Shown here piece by piece: positions 53,211-61,271 of a stretch of 64,000 bases of DNA. The first letter of the stretch is position 1. Every line of letters starts with the position of its first letter. Source of the DNA: JAGLCW01 sp964427915 (GTDB taxonomy: Bacteria; Caldisericota; Caldisericia; UBA6126). A program made the position numbers and the translations under genes. The stretch spans positions 78,169 through 142,168 of the forward strand of contig CAYRWA010000058.1 in assembly GCA_964427915.1 (NCBI GenBank), in the 5' to 3' direction. The notes below the pieces were generated by a model. The model worked only from the letters and a program-made list of their open reading frames with translations. It ran no database searches and was not told the DNA's origin.

Positions 53211-54461
53211 CTATGTACTGACTTTTATACTTTGTTTAGGTTCCAACTGTCTTTGGATAGGTTTTTCTAAAGGTGGCTTCATCCCTAAGCTGAGTAACAA
53301 TCCAAAAAAACTAAGAATAGCAGAAACACCATAACTTAGGATGTATGTCCCAGTAAGATCTCTTACAATACCGCCCAGCAAGGGTCCCAAAACACCACCT
53401 ATTCCCCAAGCAGTAAACACAATTCCATAATTGAAACCAAAATTTCTCATGCCATAGTAATCTGCTGTTACAGATGGAAATACAGTAAGCATGCCTCCAA
53501 ATGTAAAACCAACCAGTAGAATGCCAACCAGAAGAAAAAGAGGTGTTCGTAAAAATGGAAACGCAACATAGGTGATGAGTTGAATAAGGAATATGGCAAA
53601 TAGACTATTTTTTCTACCAAGTTTATCAGAAATAATGCCCCATAAAATCCTCCCAAGAAAATTGAACAATGCATAAAAGGAAATAAGTATGAATGCGGAT
53701 TCCATTCCAGCTTGTTCACTACCTATTTTCGACATCTGTCCAATCGTTAAAAGACCAGCAAAAGTTCCAAAGCAAAACATGATCCAAAGGATATAAAACT
53801 GTGGAGTCCGAAGCATCTCTTTTATCTCGAACTCTTTCTGTGGTAGCTGTTTTTTTGCCTTTATGACAGCAGAAACTTTTGGTTTATAATGGGGAGGAGG
53901 ATTGCAAACGAATTGCCCCAAGATGAGGATTGCTACAAAAAAAAGTACACCAAGGACATAAAAACTATTTTGTATACCTAAACTAGCTATAAAAGCAGTT
54001 GTCATGGGTGCAATAAAAATGGGTGCTAATCCAAAACCACTGACAACAATACCTGAAACCAACCCTCTTTTTGATGGACAAAACCATTTTATAGCAGCTG
54101 GGGTTGGTGCAGAGTATCCCAAACCCATAGCAATACCAAAGACAAGACCGAAAAAAATAGAAAGCCCAATTACTGTCATCACCGTTCCTGACAATAAAAA
54201 TCCTATTCCCGCAAGGATAGCAGAAACAATAATGATAGGTTTTGGTCCAAATTTATCTTGAAGCCGACCTCCAGGAACCATAAAAAAAGCAAAAACTGCA
54301 CATGCAATCATATAGGGTATTTGTGTTTGTGTGGCAGTCCATCCCATTTGATCAATTAGTGCAGCTGAGAAGATTCCCCAGGCATAAAGAACGCCTAGTG
54401 TTAAATTGATACCTAGTCCTGCAAACATAACGATGAAACCTTGATCAATCTTTTTACGCAT
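53211..54461 (-). CDS. MFS transporter of the oxalate/formate antiporter (OFA) type
   Basis: 416 residues after GGAGG, with 12 transmembrane segments. OFA signatures: NLTLGVLYAWGIFSAALID at helix 1, PGGRLQDKFGPKPIIIVSA between helices 2 and 3, GLGYSAPTPAAIKWFCPSKR, and FLGRILWGIISDKLGRKNS in the second half. Members move monocarboxylates such as oxalate, formate or lactate; the substrate cannot be fixed here. Transcribed alone from its own promoter. Confidence 0.85.
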   Translation of the reverse strand: MRKKIDQGFIVMFAGLGINLTLGVLYAWGIFSAALIDQMGWTATQTQIPYMIACAVFAFFMVPGGRLQDKFGPKPIIIVSAILAGIGFLLSGTVMTVIGLSIFFGLVFGIAMGLGYSAPTPAAIKWFCPSKRGLVSGIVVSGFGLAPIFIAPMTTAFIASLGIQNSFYVLGVLFFVAILILGQFVCNPPPHYKPKVSAVIKAKKQLPQKEFEIKEMLRTPQFYILWIMFCFGTFAGLLTIGQMSKIGSEQAGMESAFILISFYALFNFLGRILWGIISDKLGRKNSLFAIFLIQLITYVAFPFLRTPLFLLVGILLVGFTFGGMLTVFPSVTADYYGMRNFGFNYGIVFTAWGIGGVLGPLLGGIVRDLTGTYILSYGVSAILSFFGLLLSLGMKPPLEKPIQRQLEPKQSIKVST

Positions 54462-54500
54462 TGGAGGCTCCTAATTATATGACAGAATAATAATAACTCT

Positions 54501-54528
54501 ATTATACAGTTTTACTGACTGCAGACAA
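54501..54528 (-). promoter_or_regulatory. promoter of the MFS gene
   Basis: Minus strand TTGTCT (54528-54523), a 16-bp spacer, TATAAT (54506-54501), about 40 bp before the start codon. Confidence 0.65.
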
Positions 54529-54671
54529 TATTGTAAACACTACTTTTATATGTTCATATTTAATCAAAATGTCCTATAATAGTAATGAAATATTTGACTT
54601 GAGGTGTATTAACAAACAATGTAAGGAAGTACCCCGTACATATATGGTTGAATCTTGTGGAGGACTATATT

Positions 54672-57119
54672 ATGGATGAACACTGTGAAAATGATGTAGT
54701 TGAATTAACAACTGAAAAAAAAGACTGCATAAAAGCATCTGCCAATGCAATCAATTCCACTCCAATGGCTCGACAGATACTTATATACTCGCTCTTTTTA
54801 GGAATTATTTTTGTGTTACTATTCTATAAAAAATCTGTAGGCATATCCTACTTTCTTTTTTTATTATTTCTGTATGGAATCCTTTTTTGGATTCTTCGCA
54901 AAAAAATTACTTTTAAATGGAACTTCGGCTGGATTGTAATGATCTCTGTGTTGCTCTTATCGTTTTCGTACGCATACCACTCCAATATATTGCTTCTCTA
55001 TATCAATTTCCTTCTCATCCCCTTCCTTTTTGTTGCCAGTATTCTTCTCATTACTAGACAACATGTCTACAAGTGGTCACAATTTTCATTTGTATACGAA
55101 GCCATTAAGAATGTTTTTCAACTTCCTCTTGAACATATATTCTACCCCTTTAGGATTCGATTGTGGGATGCTCAAAAACAAACCTCAAAGAAATCATATC
55201 AAACTACAAAGAGTTTGGTTATCGGGATTCTTCTCTCGATTCCGCTTTTATTCTTTGTTGTGTGGCTTTTGAGCACTGCTGATCTTGTTTTCAACGATCA
55301 ACTTCAAGCTTTTTTAAAACACTTTCAAGACGTTCATTTTGCTGATATCGTTTGGCAATTGATACTTGTTTTTGTTATTACAATCTTTGTGTTTAGTTTG
55401 CTTTGGAGCTTGTGGAATAAGAAGCAATCAGAAAGAATGAATTCTAAGCCTCAACCAGTTTTTCCCGGAGTCGACTCCACACTACTTCTGCCTATACTTA
55501 TTTCATTGTGCTTGGTCTATTTTCTGTTCAGTTTTATTCAGTTTACTTATCTCTTTGGCTCTTTTTCCTATTCCTTACCGGAAGGAATAACCTATTCACA
55601 ATATGCCCGAGAAGGATTTGCACAACTTATATTTATCAGCCTTATCAACTATATTCTTTTACTACTTAGTACTTCACGAAAAAGAGACGGTAACCATTCG
55701 TTTTACTACATTATACAAGGACTTTCTGCCTTGCTGGTTTTGTTTACATTGATCATGTTGATCTCTTCTTATCTTCGCATTACGATCTATGAATCAGCTT
55801 ATGGGTACACCTATTTACGGATATTCACGCAAGTTTTTATTGTCTACCTATTTATTCACTTTATAATGATGCTATGGAAAGTATGGATTCCTACAATATC
55901 CTTAATGAAAACTTTTTTCGTTGTTTCTTTGATGGCTATCCTGTTCGTCAATTATATGGGAATCGATGCGATTATTGCTCAAAAAAACTTTCAACGATAT
56001 ATCAAAACCGGTGAATTCGATGCTTCTTATTTTACAACATTGTCATACGATGCCATTCCTGTTTACGTAAAATTTGTCGAAAAAAATCTTTGGGTAAAGG
56101 ACTATACTTTTTTTCATCAATTTGACAAGAAACTTCAAAAAATGCAAGACGTTTTTATTAACACTGAAATACCTTGGCAATCTTTCAACGTGTCAAAATA
56201 TATGGCAAAAAAGGCTATCGTTTCTTACCTGAGCACCTCCATGAACACTTCACAAAAGATTTCTGCAAATAACCAAACTCCTGGGCTTCTTCAGGATGAC
56301 AAATGGATATATTTTGTAGAAAAAAATGGCTTGTTCAAAATTCAACATAATGACACTACCTCTATTGAGATACTCAGCGAATCATATTTCTCTTCAATAT
56401 ATCTCTACAATGACTGGCTTTATTACTCTTTAAACCGTTCTTTTGACCCATCTGGGTTGTTTAAAATAAAAATAGATGGGACAAACAACCAAAGAATACA
56501 TGAAGATCAATCCACAGAAATCATTGTACAAGAGGATTGGATATATTACATTAGCAACAATGTTCTGTACAGAATAAAACCGGATGGAACGGAAAGAACC
56601 TTCCTTCATGATTCTGTCCGAAACATCAATATTATTGACAATTGGATTTACTATATCCATCCTACTGATGGAATCTGCAAAATACATACGGATGGCACAC
56701 AGAAAACCGTGGTATTCCCTACCGGAGTAAAAAATATGATCGTCGTAAATGATTGGATTTTCTACTCTGCAAAAGACTCTTTAGCAAAAGTAAAAACAGA
56801 TGGAACACATCAAGAAGAAATACTTTCTCTTGATACCTTGTTTTTGGAGTTTGATCACGATTGGTTGTATTTTTCAAATCTTGATGACAAAGCACAGCTT
56901 TATAAGGTACGAATCGATGGGACCGATTTGGTTAAGCTATCAAACAACTTTCCACTGGGTCTATCCATTATTGATGAATGGGTTTACTACATTGATGAGC
57001 ATGACATTAAACGAGTCCAGAAAGATGGTAACTATGACGAAGTATTCAAATACGAAAAGTTTTCTAGAATGAATACGTCTATTAAAAATGAGGTAAAAGA
57101 TGAAGAAAAACGAAAATAA
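54672..57119 (+). CDS. DUF4173-like membrane protein fused to a DUF5050-like beta-propeller
   Basis: 815 residues from the ATG after GGAGG; a TTG at 54648 precedes the site. The first 530 residues carry about 12 hydrophobic helices and the DUF4153/DUF4173 pattern (EHIFYPFRIRLWDAQKQ, PEGITYSQYAREGFAQLIF, YGYTYLRIFTQVFI). The rest (about 535-800) is a set of roughly 40-residue repeats with WIYY and KIKxDGT motifs (DWIYYISNNVLYRIKPDGTE), a DUF5050-type propeller. The propeller probably faces outside. Function unknown; both domains occur in Bacillota, but I do not recall this joining as common. Confidence 0.65.
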   Translation: MDEHCENDVVELTTEKKDCIKASANAINSTPMARQILIYSLFLGIIFVLLFYKKSVGISYFLFLLFLYGILFWILRKKITFKWNFGWIVMISVLLLSFSYAYHSNILLLYINFLLIPFLFVASILLITRQHVYKWSQFSFVYEAIKNVFQLPLEHIFYPFRIRLWDAQKQTSKKSYQTTKSLVIGILLSIPLLFFVVWLLSTADLVFNDQLQAFLKHFQDVHFADIVWQLILVFVITIFVFSLLWSLWNKKQSERMNSKPQPVFPGVDSTLLLPILISLCLVYFLFSFIQFTYLFGSFSYSLPEGITYSQYAREGFAQLIFISLINYILLLLSTSRKRDGNHSFYYIIQGLSALLVLFTLIMLISSYLRITIYESAYGYTYLRIFTQVFIVYLFIHFIMMLWKVWIPTISLMKTFFVVSLMAILFVNYMGIDAIIAQKNFQRYIKTGEFDASYFTTLSYDAIPVYVKFVEKNLWVKDYTFFHQFDKKLQKMQDVFINTEIPWQSFNVSKYMAKKAIVSYLSTSMNTSQKISANNQTPGLLQDDKWIYFVEKNGLFKIQHNDTTSIEILSESYFSSIYLYNDWLYYSLNRSFDPSGLFKIKIDGTNNQRIHEDQSTEIIVQEDWIYYISNNVLYRIKPDGTERTFLHDSVRNINIIDNWIYYIHPTDGICKIHTDGTQKTVVFPTGVKNMIVVNDWIFYSAKDSLAKVKTDGTHQEEILSLDTLFLEFDHDWLYFSNLDDKAQLYKVRIDGTDLVKLSNNFPLGLSIIDEWVYYIDEHDIKRVQKDGNYDEVFKYEKFSRMNTSIKNEVKDEEKRK

Positions 57120-57203
57120 AACCATGTTTAAGACTGTGAATAATATTCAATAAAAGTATAGGGATCAATGATTGTAAAAACGTATAAGAAAAATAGAGTC
57201 ATA

Positions 57204-57782
57204 TCATTGCTGGGGAAGTTTTTTGGATATCGTTTCTGTAACTTTAGAAAAGTTTTCGGGAGTACATTCAATAATCATAAATTCTATAAACTTGTTATAG
57301 ATGGTGACCCGATTCTTTTTTGGATAGATTTTGAATTTTTTGCATTGAGACCACCTAAGAAAAACAGATTGACGGCTTTGGGCCAACAAACCAGCTCCGG
57401 CAACAGAAGGTTTACCTGCTAATCCACCAGCTATGATAGTGGCTATATTGACCAGTCTATTTTTTCTACCACTGGTGGCGGCAAAACCCATAAATACCCC
57501 ATCATCATTTATTTCGTAATGCATCCGAAAACGGTTACGGTAGACCACAAATAAGAACAAGGCAGTAAGAGCAATCCAAAGTCCTATGAGTAAAAGTGCG
57601 TATTGCCAACCATCAAAGCTTACAATTCGTCCTTTACTCATGTCAGAAATATATTGGATGGCAAGGAACAAAAAAATAAGACCAAAGGGTATGCCGAAAG
57701 CAAGTCCCAGTTGTTTGAGTACAACTTTGTTATAGATGGTTACATCCTGGTCCCATGATATTGTATCGATCATTTTCTTCAT
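57204..57782 (-). CDS. two-helix membrane protein of unknown function
   Basis: 192 residues from MKKMIDTISWDQDVTIYN, with AAAGGTAC upstream; an ATG at 57806 is less likely. Two transmembrane helices (about 24-45 and 62-82) precede a cytoplasmic domain with a Gly-rich hydrophobic stretch (IIAGGLAGKPSVAGAGLL) and a PH-like beta pattern (FLRWSQCKKFKIYPKKNRV). No named family recognised. Divergent from the radical SAM gene, convergent with the DUF4173-like gene. Confidence 0.55.
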   Translation of the reverse strand: MKKMIDTISWDQDVTIYNKVVLKQLGLAFGIPFGLIFLFLAIQYISDMSKGRIVSFDGWQYALLLIGLWIALTALFLFVVYRNRFRMHYEINDDGVFMGFAATSGRKNRLVNIATIIAGGLAGKPSVAGAGLLAQSRQSVFLRWSQCKKFKIYPKKNRVTIYNKFIEFMIIECTPENFSKVTETISKKLPQQ

Positions 57783-57896
57783 TTTTGTACCTTTCAGGGG
57801 CTTCAATGGTTTTTATCCACCACATTAAACACTATAATATCTACCATCTATTTAATGAAGTTTGGAACATTTTGCAATACAGAACTGAGGTATCAG

Positions 57897-58838
57897 ATGT
57901 TAGTTTACGGGCCAGTGCCATCAAGACGTTTGGGAAAAAGCTTAGGTATCAACAACATTCCCTTTAAAACATGTAGTTATTCCTGTAGCTATTGCCAGTT
58001 GGGTAAATCTATTACGATGACAACGGATCGAAGCATCTTTTATGATCCAAAAAAAATTGTATCTGAAGTTGAAAAAAAGCTGAAGGTATTGCACAATAAA
58101 GGCGAAACAATTGATTATATTAGTTTTGTGCCCGATGGAGAACCTACATTAGACATCAACCTCGGCACTACAATCTCACTTCTTAAAAAATTCGAACTTC
58201 CCATTGCTGTCATTACAAATTCTAGCTTGTTAGACCAGCTAGACGTAAGAAATGAACTGTTTGAGGCAGATTGGGTTTCTATTAAAATTGATTCTGTAAG
58301 GGAAGATACATGGAGAAAAGTGGACCACCCTCATCGGAGTCTTTCTCTTCCATCCATTCTTGAGGGTATAACTGAATTTGCATCGATGTTCGAGGGAATA
58401 TTGGTCACCGAAACAATGGTAGTAAAAGATGGCAATGATGATGAAGAAAATGCTTTTGAAACAGCATCCTTCCTTTTCAAGATTCAACCTGCTTTCTCCT
58501 ATATAAGCATTCCAACACGCCCTCCTGCCGATTCTTCAGTACAAATGCCCGATGAGGATTCACTAAATCGCATCTACCAGATTTTCTCTTCCATGGATAT
58601 ACGTGCTGAATACTTGATTGGGTATGAAGGAAATGAGTTTGCGTTTTCCGGAAACGCTGCGGAAGATATTTTAAGTATTACTGCTGTGCACCCAATGAGA
58701 GAAGATGCTATTTTAGAATTGTTGCAAAAATCAGGGAGTTCCTTTAAAACAGTCGAAGATCTTATTGAGAAAAATCTTCTTGTAAAAAATGAATACAATG
58801 AAAAATTTTTCTATAGTCGAAAATTTCCAACACAATAA
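57897..58838 (+). CDS. radical SAM protein (COG0731-like)
   Basis: 313 residues from MLVYGPVPSRRLGKSLGINN, with GAGG 8 bp upstream; an earlier in-frame ATG (57855) lacks similarity. Cluster motif C26-X3-C30-X2-C33 (KTCSYSCSYCQLG), FVPDGEPTLDINLG, ITNSSLL and VSIKIDSVREDTWRKVDHP. The GPVPSRRLG start is typical of a widespread, mostly uncharacterised radical SAM family related to wyosine enzymes. A wHTH-like tail (DAILELLQKSGSSFKTVEDL) may bind nucleic acid. A TATAAT lies at 57833-57838. Confidence 0.8.
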   Translation: MLVYGPVPSRRLGKSLGINNIPFKTCSYSCSYCQLGKSITMTTDRSIFYDPKKIVSEVEKKLKVLHNKGETIDYISFVPDGEPTLDINLGTTISLLKKFELPIAVITNSSLLDQLDVRNELFEADWVSIKIDSVREDTWRKVDHPHRSLSLPSILEGITEFASMFEGILVTETMVVKDGNDDEENAFETASFLFKIQPAFSYISIPTRPPADSSVQMPDEDSLNRIYQIFSSMDIRAEYLIGYEGNEFAFSGNAAEDILSITAVHPMREDAILELLQKSGSSFKTVEDLIEKNLLVKNEYNEKFFYSRKFPTQ

Positions 58839-59035
58839 TTTATCCTTTCTGTAGACTGAAACTTTTTCGATCTTGTTCTTCGGGTGCATTTCCAATTTAT
58901 TTGATTCTCGTGAAATAGGGCGTAATTGTTTTAGTCTTTCCTAAGGAGTAAGGTGTTTATTAACCTAAATTTAATAAATGCATAATAATGGCTTAAAAAT
59001 GCATCGTTATTTTTTTAATAATATTTTGTATCTTG

Positions 59036-59069
59036 TTAATGTCCGTTAAGAATGAATAACGGACATTAA
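59036..59069. repeat. perfect 13-bp inverted repeat
   Basis: TTAATGTCCGTTA (59036-59048) and TAACGGACATTAA (59057-59069) with an 8-base loop. There is no T run on either side, so an operator or RNA processing site is more likely than a terminator. Confidence 0.7.
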
Positions 59070-59340
59070 GGCCAAATATTTATGTACAAAGTACCAAAAT
59101 ACCTTGTTTTACTTATCTCCTTTCAAAAAAACCCAATAAAAAACCAATAGCCAAGAATTTTTATTGTTTTTCATTGCATATGTTGTAAACTATCATTAAT
59201 ATAGACTTTAGGGAGTATTGTTAAAATTTCCCTTTTTTCTAAATTGCCAGGTGTCAATTTTTGAACATCAAGAAATTTCCACGGAGCAGATCTTTCCTAA
59301 TCGTCTATACATATCGCTTGAAATATGTTACAATTAAAGT

Positions 59341-59465
59341 GTAAATAGTAAATGTATATTTTTGAAGTTTTATCTTGCCATATATTTACTATTTCGACAA
59401 GTAACTGTTTGTTTCTACTTCTTTTGTTAAAAAGATCAGACAAACTGACTCTTCAAAAATATACA
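59341..59465 (+). ncRNA. candidate structured RNA with two competing stems
   Basis: A promoter-like pair TATACA (59306-59311), 17 bp, TACAAT (59329-59334) points to a start near 59341. Stem A pairs AAATAGTAAAT (59343-59353) with ATTTACTATTT (59384-59394). Stem B pairs TGTATATTTTTGAAG (59353-59367) with CTTCAAAAATATACA (59451-59465), 15 bp perfect. A and B cross each other, so they are exclusive or form a pseudoknot. It may be the leader of the gene at 59642 or a separate RNA. Confidence 0.35.
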
Positions 59466-59641
59466 CAAAGTAGCAATGATGATTGCATTTAGGTACTTAT
59501 CAGCACATCATCTAGATTTGTTTAAGATGTAGTATACAGAACAGACAGCATAAACAAATCAATTTACAATGACAATCACCATTTGCTTATAGAGTGCGAA
59601 TGTTTTGTTTTTTTTCAACCAATCATTATAGGAGGAATATA

Positions 59642-60004
59642 ATGTCCAAAGATTATCAAAAGACCTTATCAAAAATTCAAAATGAGCTTGACAAGTATTA
59701 CCAGAATGTGAAAAGTTCTATCGAAAATGCTTCCCCATCAGATACTATTTCCAATTTTGTGGAGGATAGCAAGCAGTATGTATCTCAAATTCGTGAAGAT
59801 ATCAATGAGATAGAATTGATATCGCCATCACAAAAGAAAGAATTGTCCCACAAGCTAGAGGATTACAAAGAAAACGTCAATCAACTACTTACATCCAGCA
59901 AATTTCCAGAAGATACGACGAAGAAGTTAAAAGAAAACTTAAAAGAGAGTTGGGATAATTTGGGTAAACAAGTGAAAGATTTGCTTGAATCCAACGAAAG
60001 CTAG
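59642..60004 (+). CDS. small coiled-coil protein
   Basis: 120 residues from MSKDYQKTLSKIQNELDKYY, placed 5 bp after AGGAGGAAT. The chain is almost wholly helical and charged, with heptad-like patterns (QKTLSKIQNELDKYYQNV; KELSHKLEDYKENVNQLL; LKENLKESWDNLGKQVKDLL), no signal peptide and no cysteine. It resembles apolipoprotein- or phasin-like helix bundles, but no family is recognised. It is followed by a very strong terminator and preceded by the structured region, so it is probably a well-expressed single gene. Confidence 0.6.
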   Translation: MSKDYQKTLSKIQNELDKYYQNVKSSIENASPSDTISNFVEDSKQYVSQIREDINEIELISPSQKKELSHKLEDYKENVNQLLTSSKFPEDTTKKLKENLKESWDNLGKQVKDLLESNES

Positions 60005-60071
60005 AAATTTTAAGCTCTTCTTTAAAAAAGTTCGACGTAAATCCAAACCAATGGTAATGATGTTCAATGAC

Positions 60072-60116
60072 TCAACAGAAAAAGCCTGTTCTCAAAAAAC
60101 AGGCTTTTTCTGTTGA
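60072..60116 (+). terminator. strong bidirectional terminator
   Basis: A 19-bp perfect stem, TCAACAGAAAAAGCCTGTT (60072-60090) with its complement at 60098-60116, and a 7-base loop CTCAAAA. It carries A5 and T5 runs within the stem, about 70 bp after the coiled-coil gene. Confidence 0.85.
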
Positions 60117-60284
60117 TCGATTACTAAGAATGTTTCTACGAAATACGCCAATTTTTTTAGATTTCTTTGAACAGAACCGATGCAACCACATCAGTTCGAT
60201 TTAAAAACACGGCTTATTAAACGTTTTGTAAAAATATCTTTCCAAGTACAATACCTATATGAAAGATTTTTTTAGGAGTTTTGT

Positions 60285-60689
60285 GTGTTTGTGATTGATA
60301 TTCCTGAAAGCGAGTTGAAATTTACTTTTTCTCATTCCTCTGGCCCTGGTGGGCAGAATGTTAACAAAACCAATACCAAGGTTACGATTTCTTGGAATGT
60401 ACAAGAATCCAGTGTACTTTCAGAAGATGAGAAAGAAAAGATTATCGGAGTTTTTAACAAAATAGAGCTCCAAGTAACAAATCAAGAAACTCGAAGTCAA
60501 CAAGAAAATCGAAAGCGTGCGATCAAGAAACTACATGAATTGGTAGAGGACGCTTTGAAGGAAGATCCTGAAAGAATACCTACAAAGCCAACATATGCAT
60601 CTAAAGTAAAACGTGTTGTTGTAAAGAAGCATCGTTCCATCATTAAAAAGTATCGCAGAAAACCACGATTGGACCATGATGATGATTAA
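60285..60689 (+). CDS. arfB: ArfB-like peptidyl-tRNA hydrolase (release-factor family)
   Basis: 134 residues from a GTG set 6 bp after AGGAG. The catalytic GGQ motif is in SHSSGPGGQNVNKTNTKV, and the basic C-terminal tail (KVKRVVVKKHRSIIKKYRRK) is the mRNA-channel anchor of ArfB/YaeJ, which rescues stalled ribosomes by hydrolysing peptidyl-tRNA. No codon-recognition domain is present, as expected. The 280 bp upstream contain the terminator and nothing else recognisable. The nitroreductase follows by 30 bp. Confidence 0.88.
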   Translation: MFVIDIPESELKFTFSHSSGPGGQNVNKTNTKVTISWNVQESSVLSEDEKEKIIGVFNKIELQVTNQETRSQQENRKRAIKKLHELVEDALKEDPERIPTKPTYASKVKRVVVKKHRSIIKKYRRKPRLDHDDD

Positions 60690-60719
60690 ATTCATGGCAA
60701 ACAGAAAGAAGGTATAACC

Positions 60720-61235
60720 ATGTTAGAACTGTTGTATCAACGAAGAAGTATTCGTAAATATCTACCCAAGCCAATTGAAGAAGAAAAGATTCTCACTTTG
60801 AAGAAATCTGTTCTTCTTTCTCCTTCCTCACGCAATCGTAAACCTTGGGAGTTTGTATTTGTTACGAATTCCGAAACAATTCAATTGCTTGCAAATTCCA
60901 AACCGCAAGGATCCGATTTTGTATCTGGAGCAGCATTGGTAGTTGTTATTGTAGGTCTTCCAGATCTCGCAGAACCCTGGATTGAAGATTGTTCCATTGC
61001 TGCCACTATCCTTCAATTGTCAGCAGAGTACCTTGATTTAGGCTCATGTTGGGTTCAAATTAGGGATCGTCAACATACAAAGCAAGAAAGCGCTGAAGAC
61101 TATATCAAGAACATGTTATCCATTGATCATAATAAACGAATAGAAGCCATTATTAGCATTGGGTACCCAGATGAAACTCTTGAACCTCACATTATTTCTG
61201 ATGAAATCTTTCAGAAGATTACAGAAGTGAAATAG
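60720..61235 (+). CDS. nitroreductase family protein
   Basis: 171 residues. RRSIRKYLPKPIEEEKI, SPSSRNRKPWEFVFV and AEYLDLGSCWVQIRDRQH are nitroreductase signatures for FMN binding. A short (about 170 residues) member common in anaerobes; the substrate is unknown. It lies 30 bp after arfB on the same strand with AAGAAGG before the ATG, and converges on the large secreted protein gene. Confidence 0.85.
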   Translation: MLELLYQRRSIRKYLPKPIEEEKILTLKKSVLLSPSSRNRKPWEFVFVTNSETIQLLANSKPQGSDFVSGAALVVVIVGLPDLAEPWIEDCSIAATILQLSAEYLDLGSCWVQIRDRQHTKQESAEDYIKNMLSIDHNKRIEAIISIGYPDETLEPHIISDEIFQKITEVK

Positions 61236-61271
61236 TTTTCACTGCTTTCATCGTAGGTAAAATCTAATTTT

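Larger units (their letters stand above)
58839..59641. other. 803-bp non-coding AT-rich region
   Basis: No plausible gene on either strand. It holds a weak T-tailed hairpin (AATAATG 58984-58990 / CGTTATT 59005-59011, then T6), a perfect 13-bp inverted repeat (59036-59069), a good promoter-like pair TTGCAT-17-TAATAT (59174-59202) followed by a short AGGGA/TCCCT hairpin with T6, and a second promoter-like pair followed by the structured element at 59341-59465. Confidence 0.6.
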
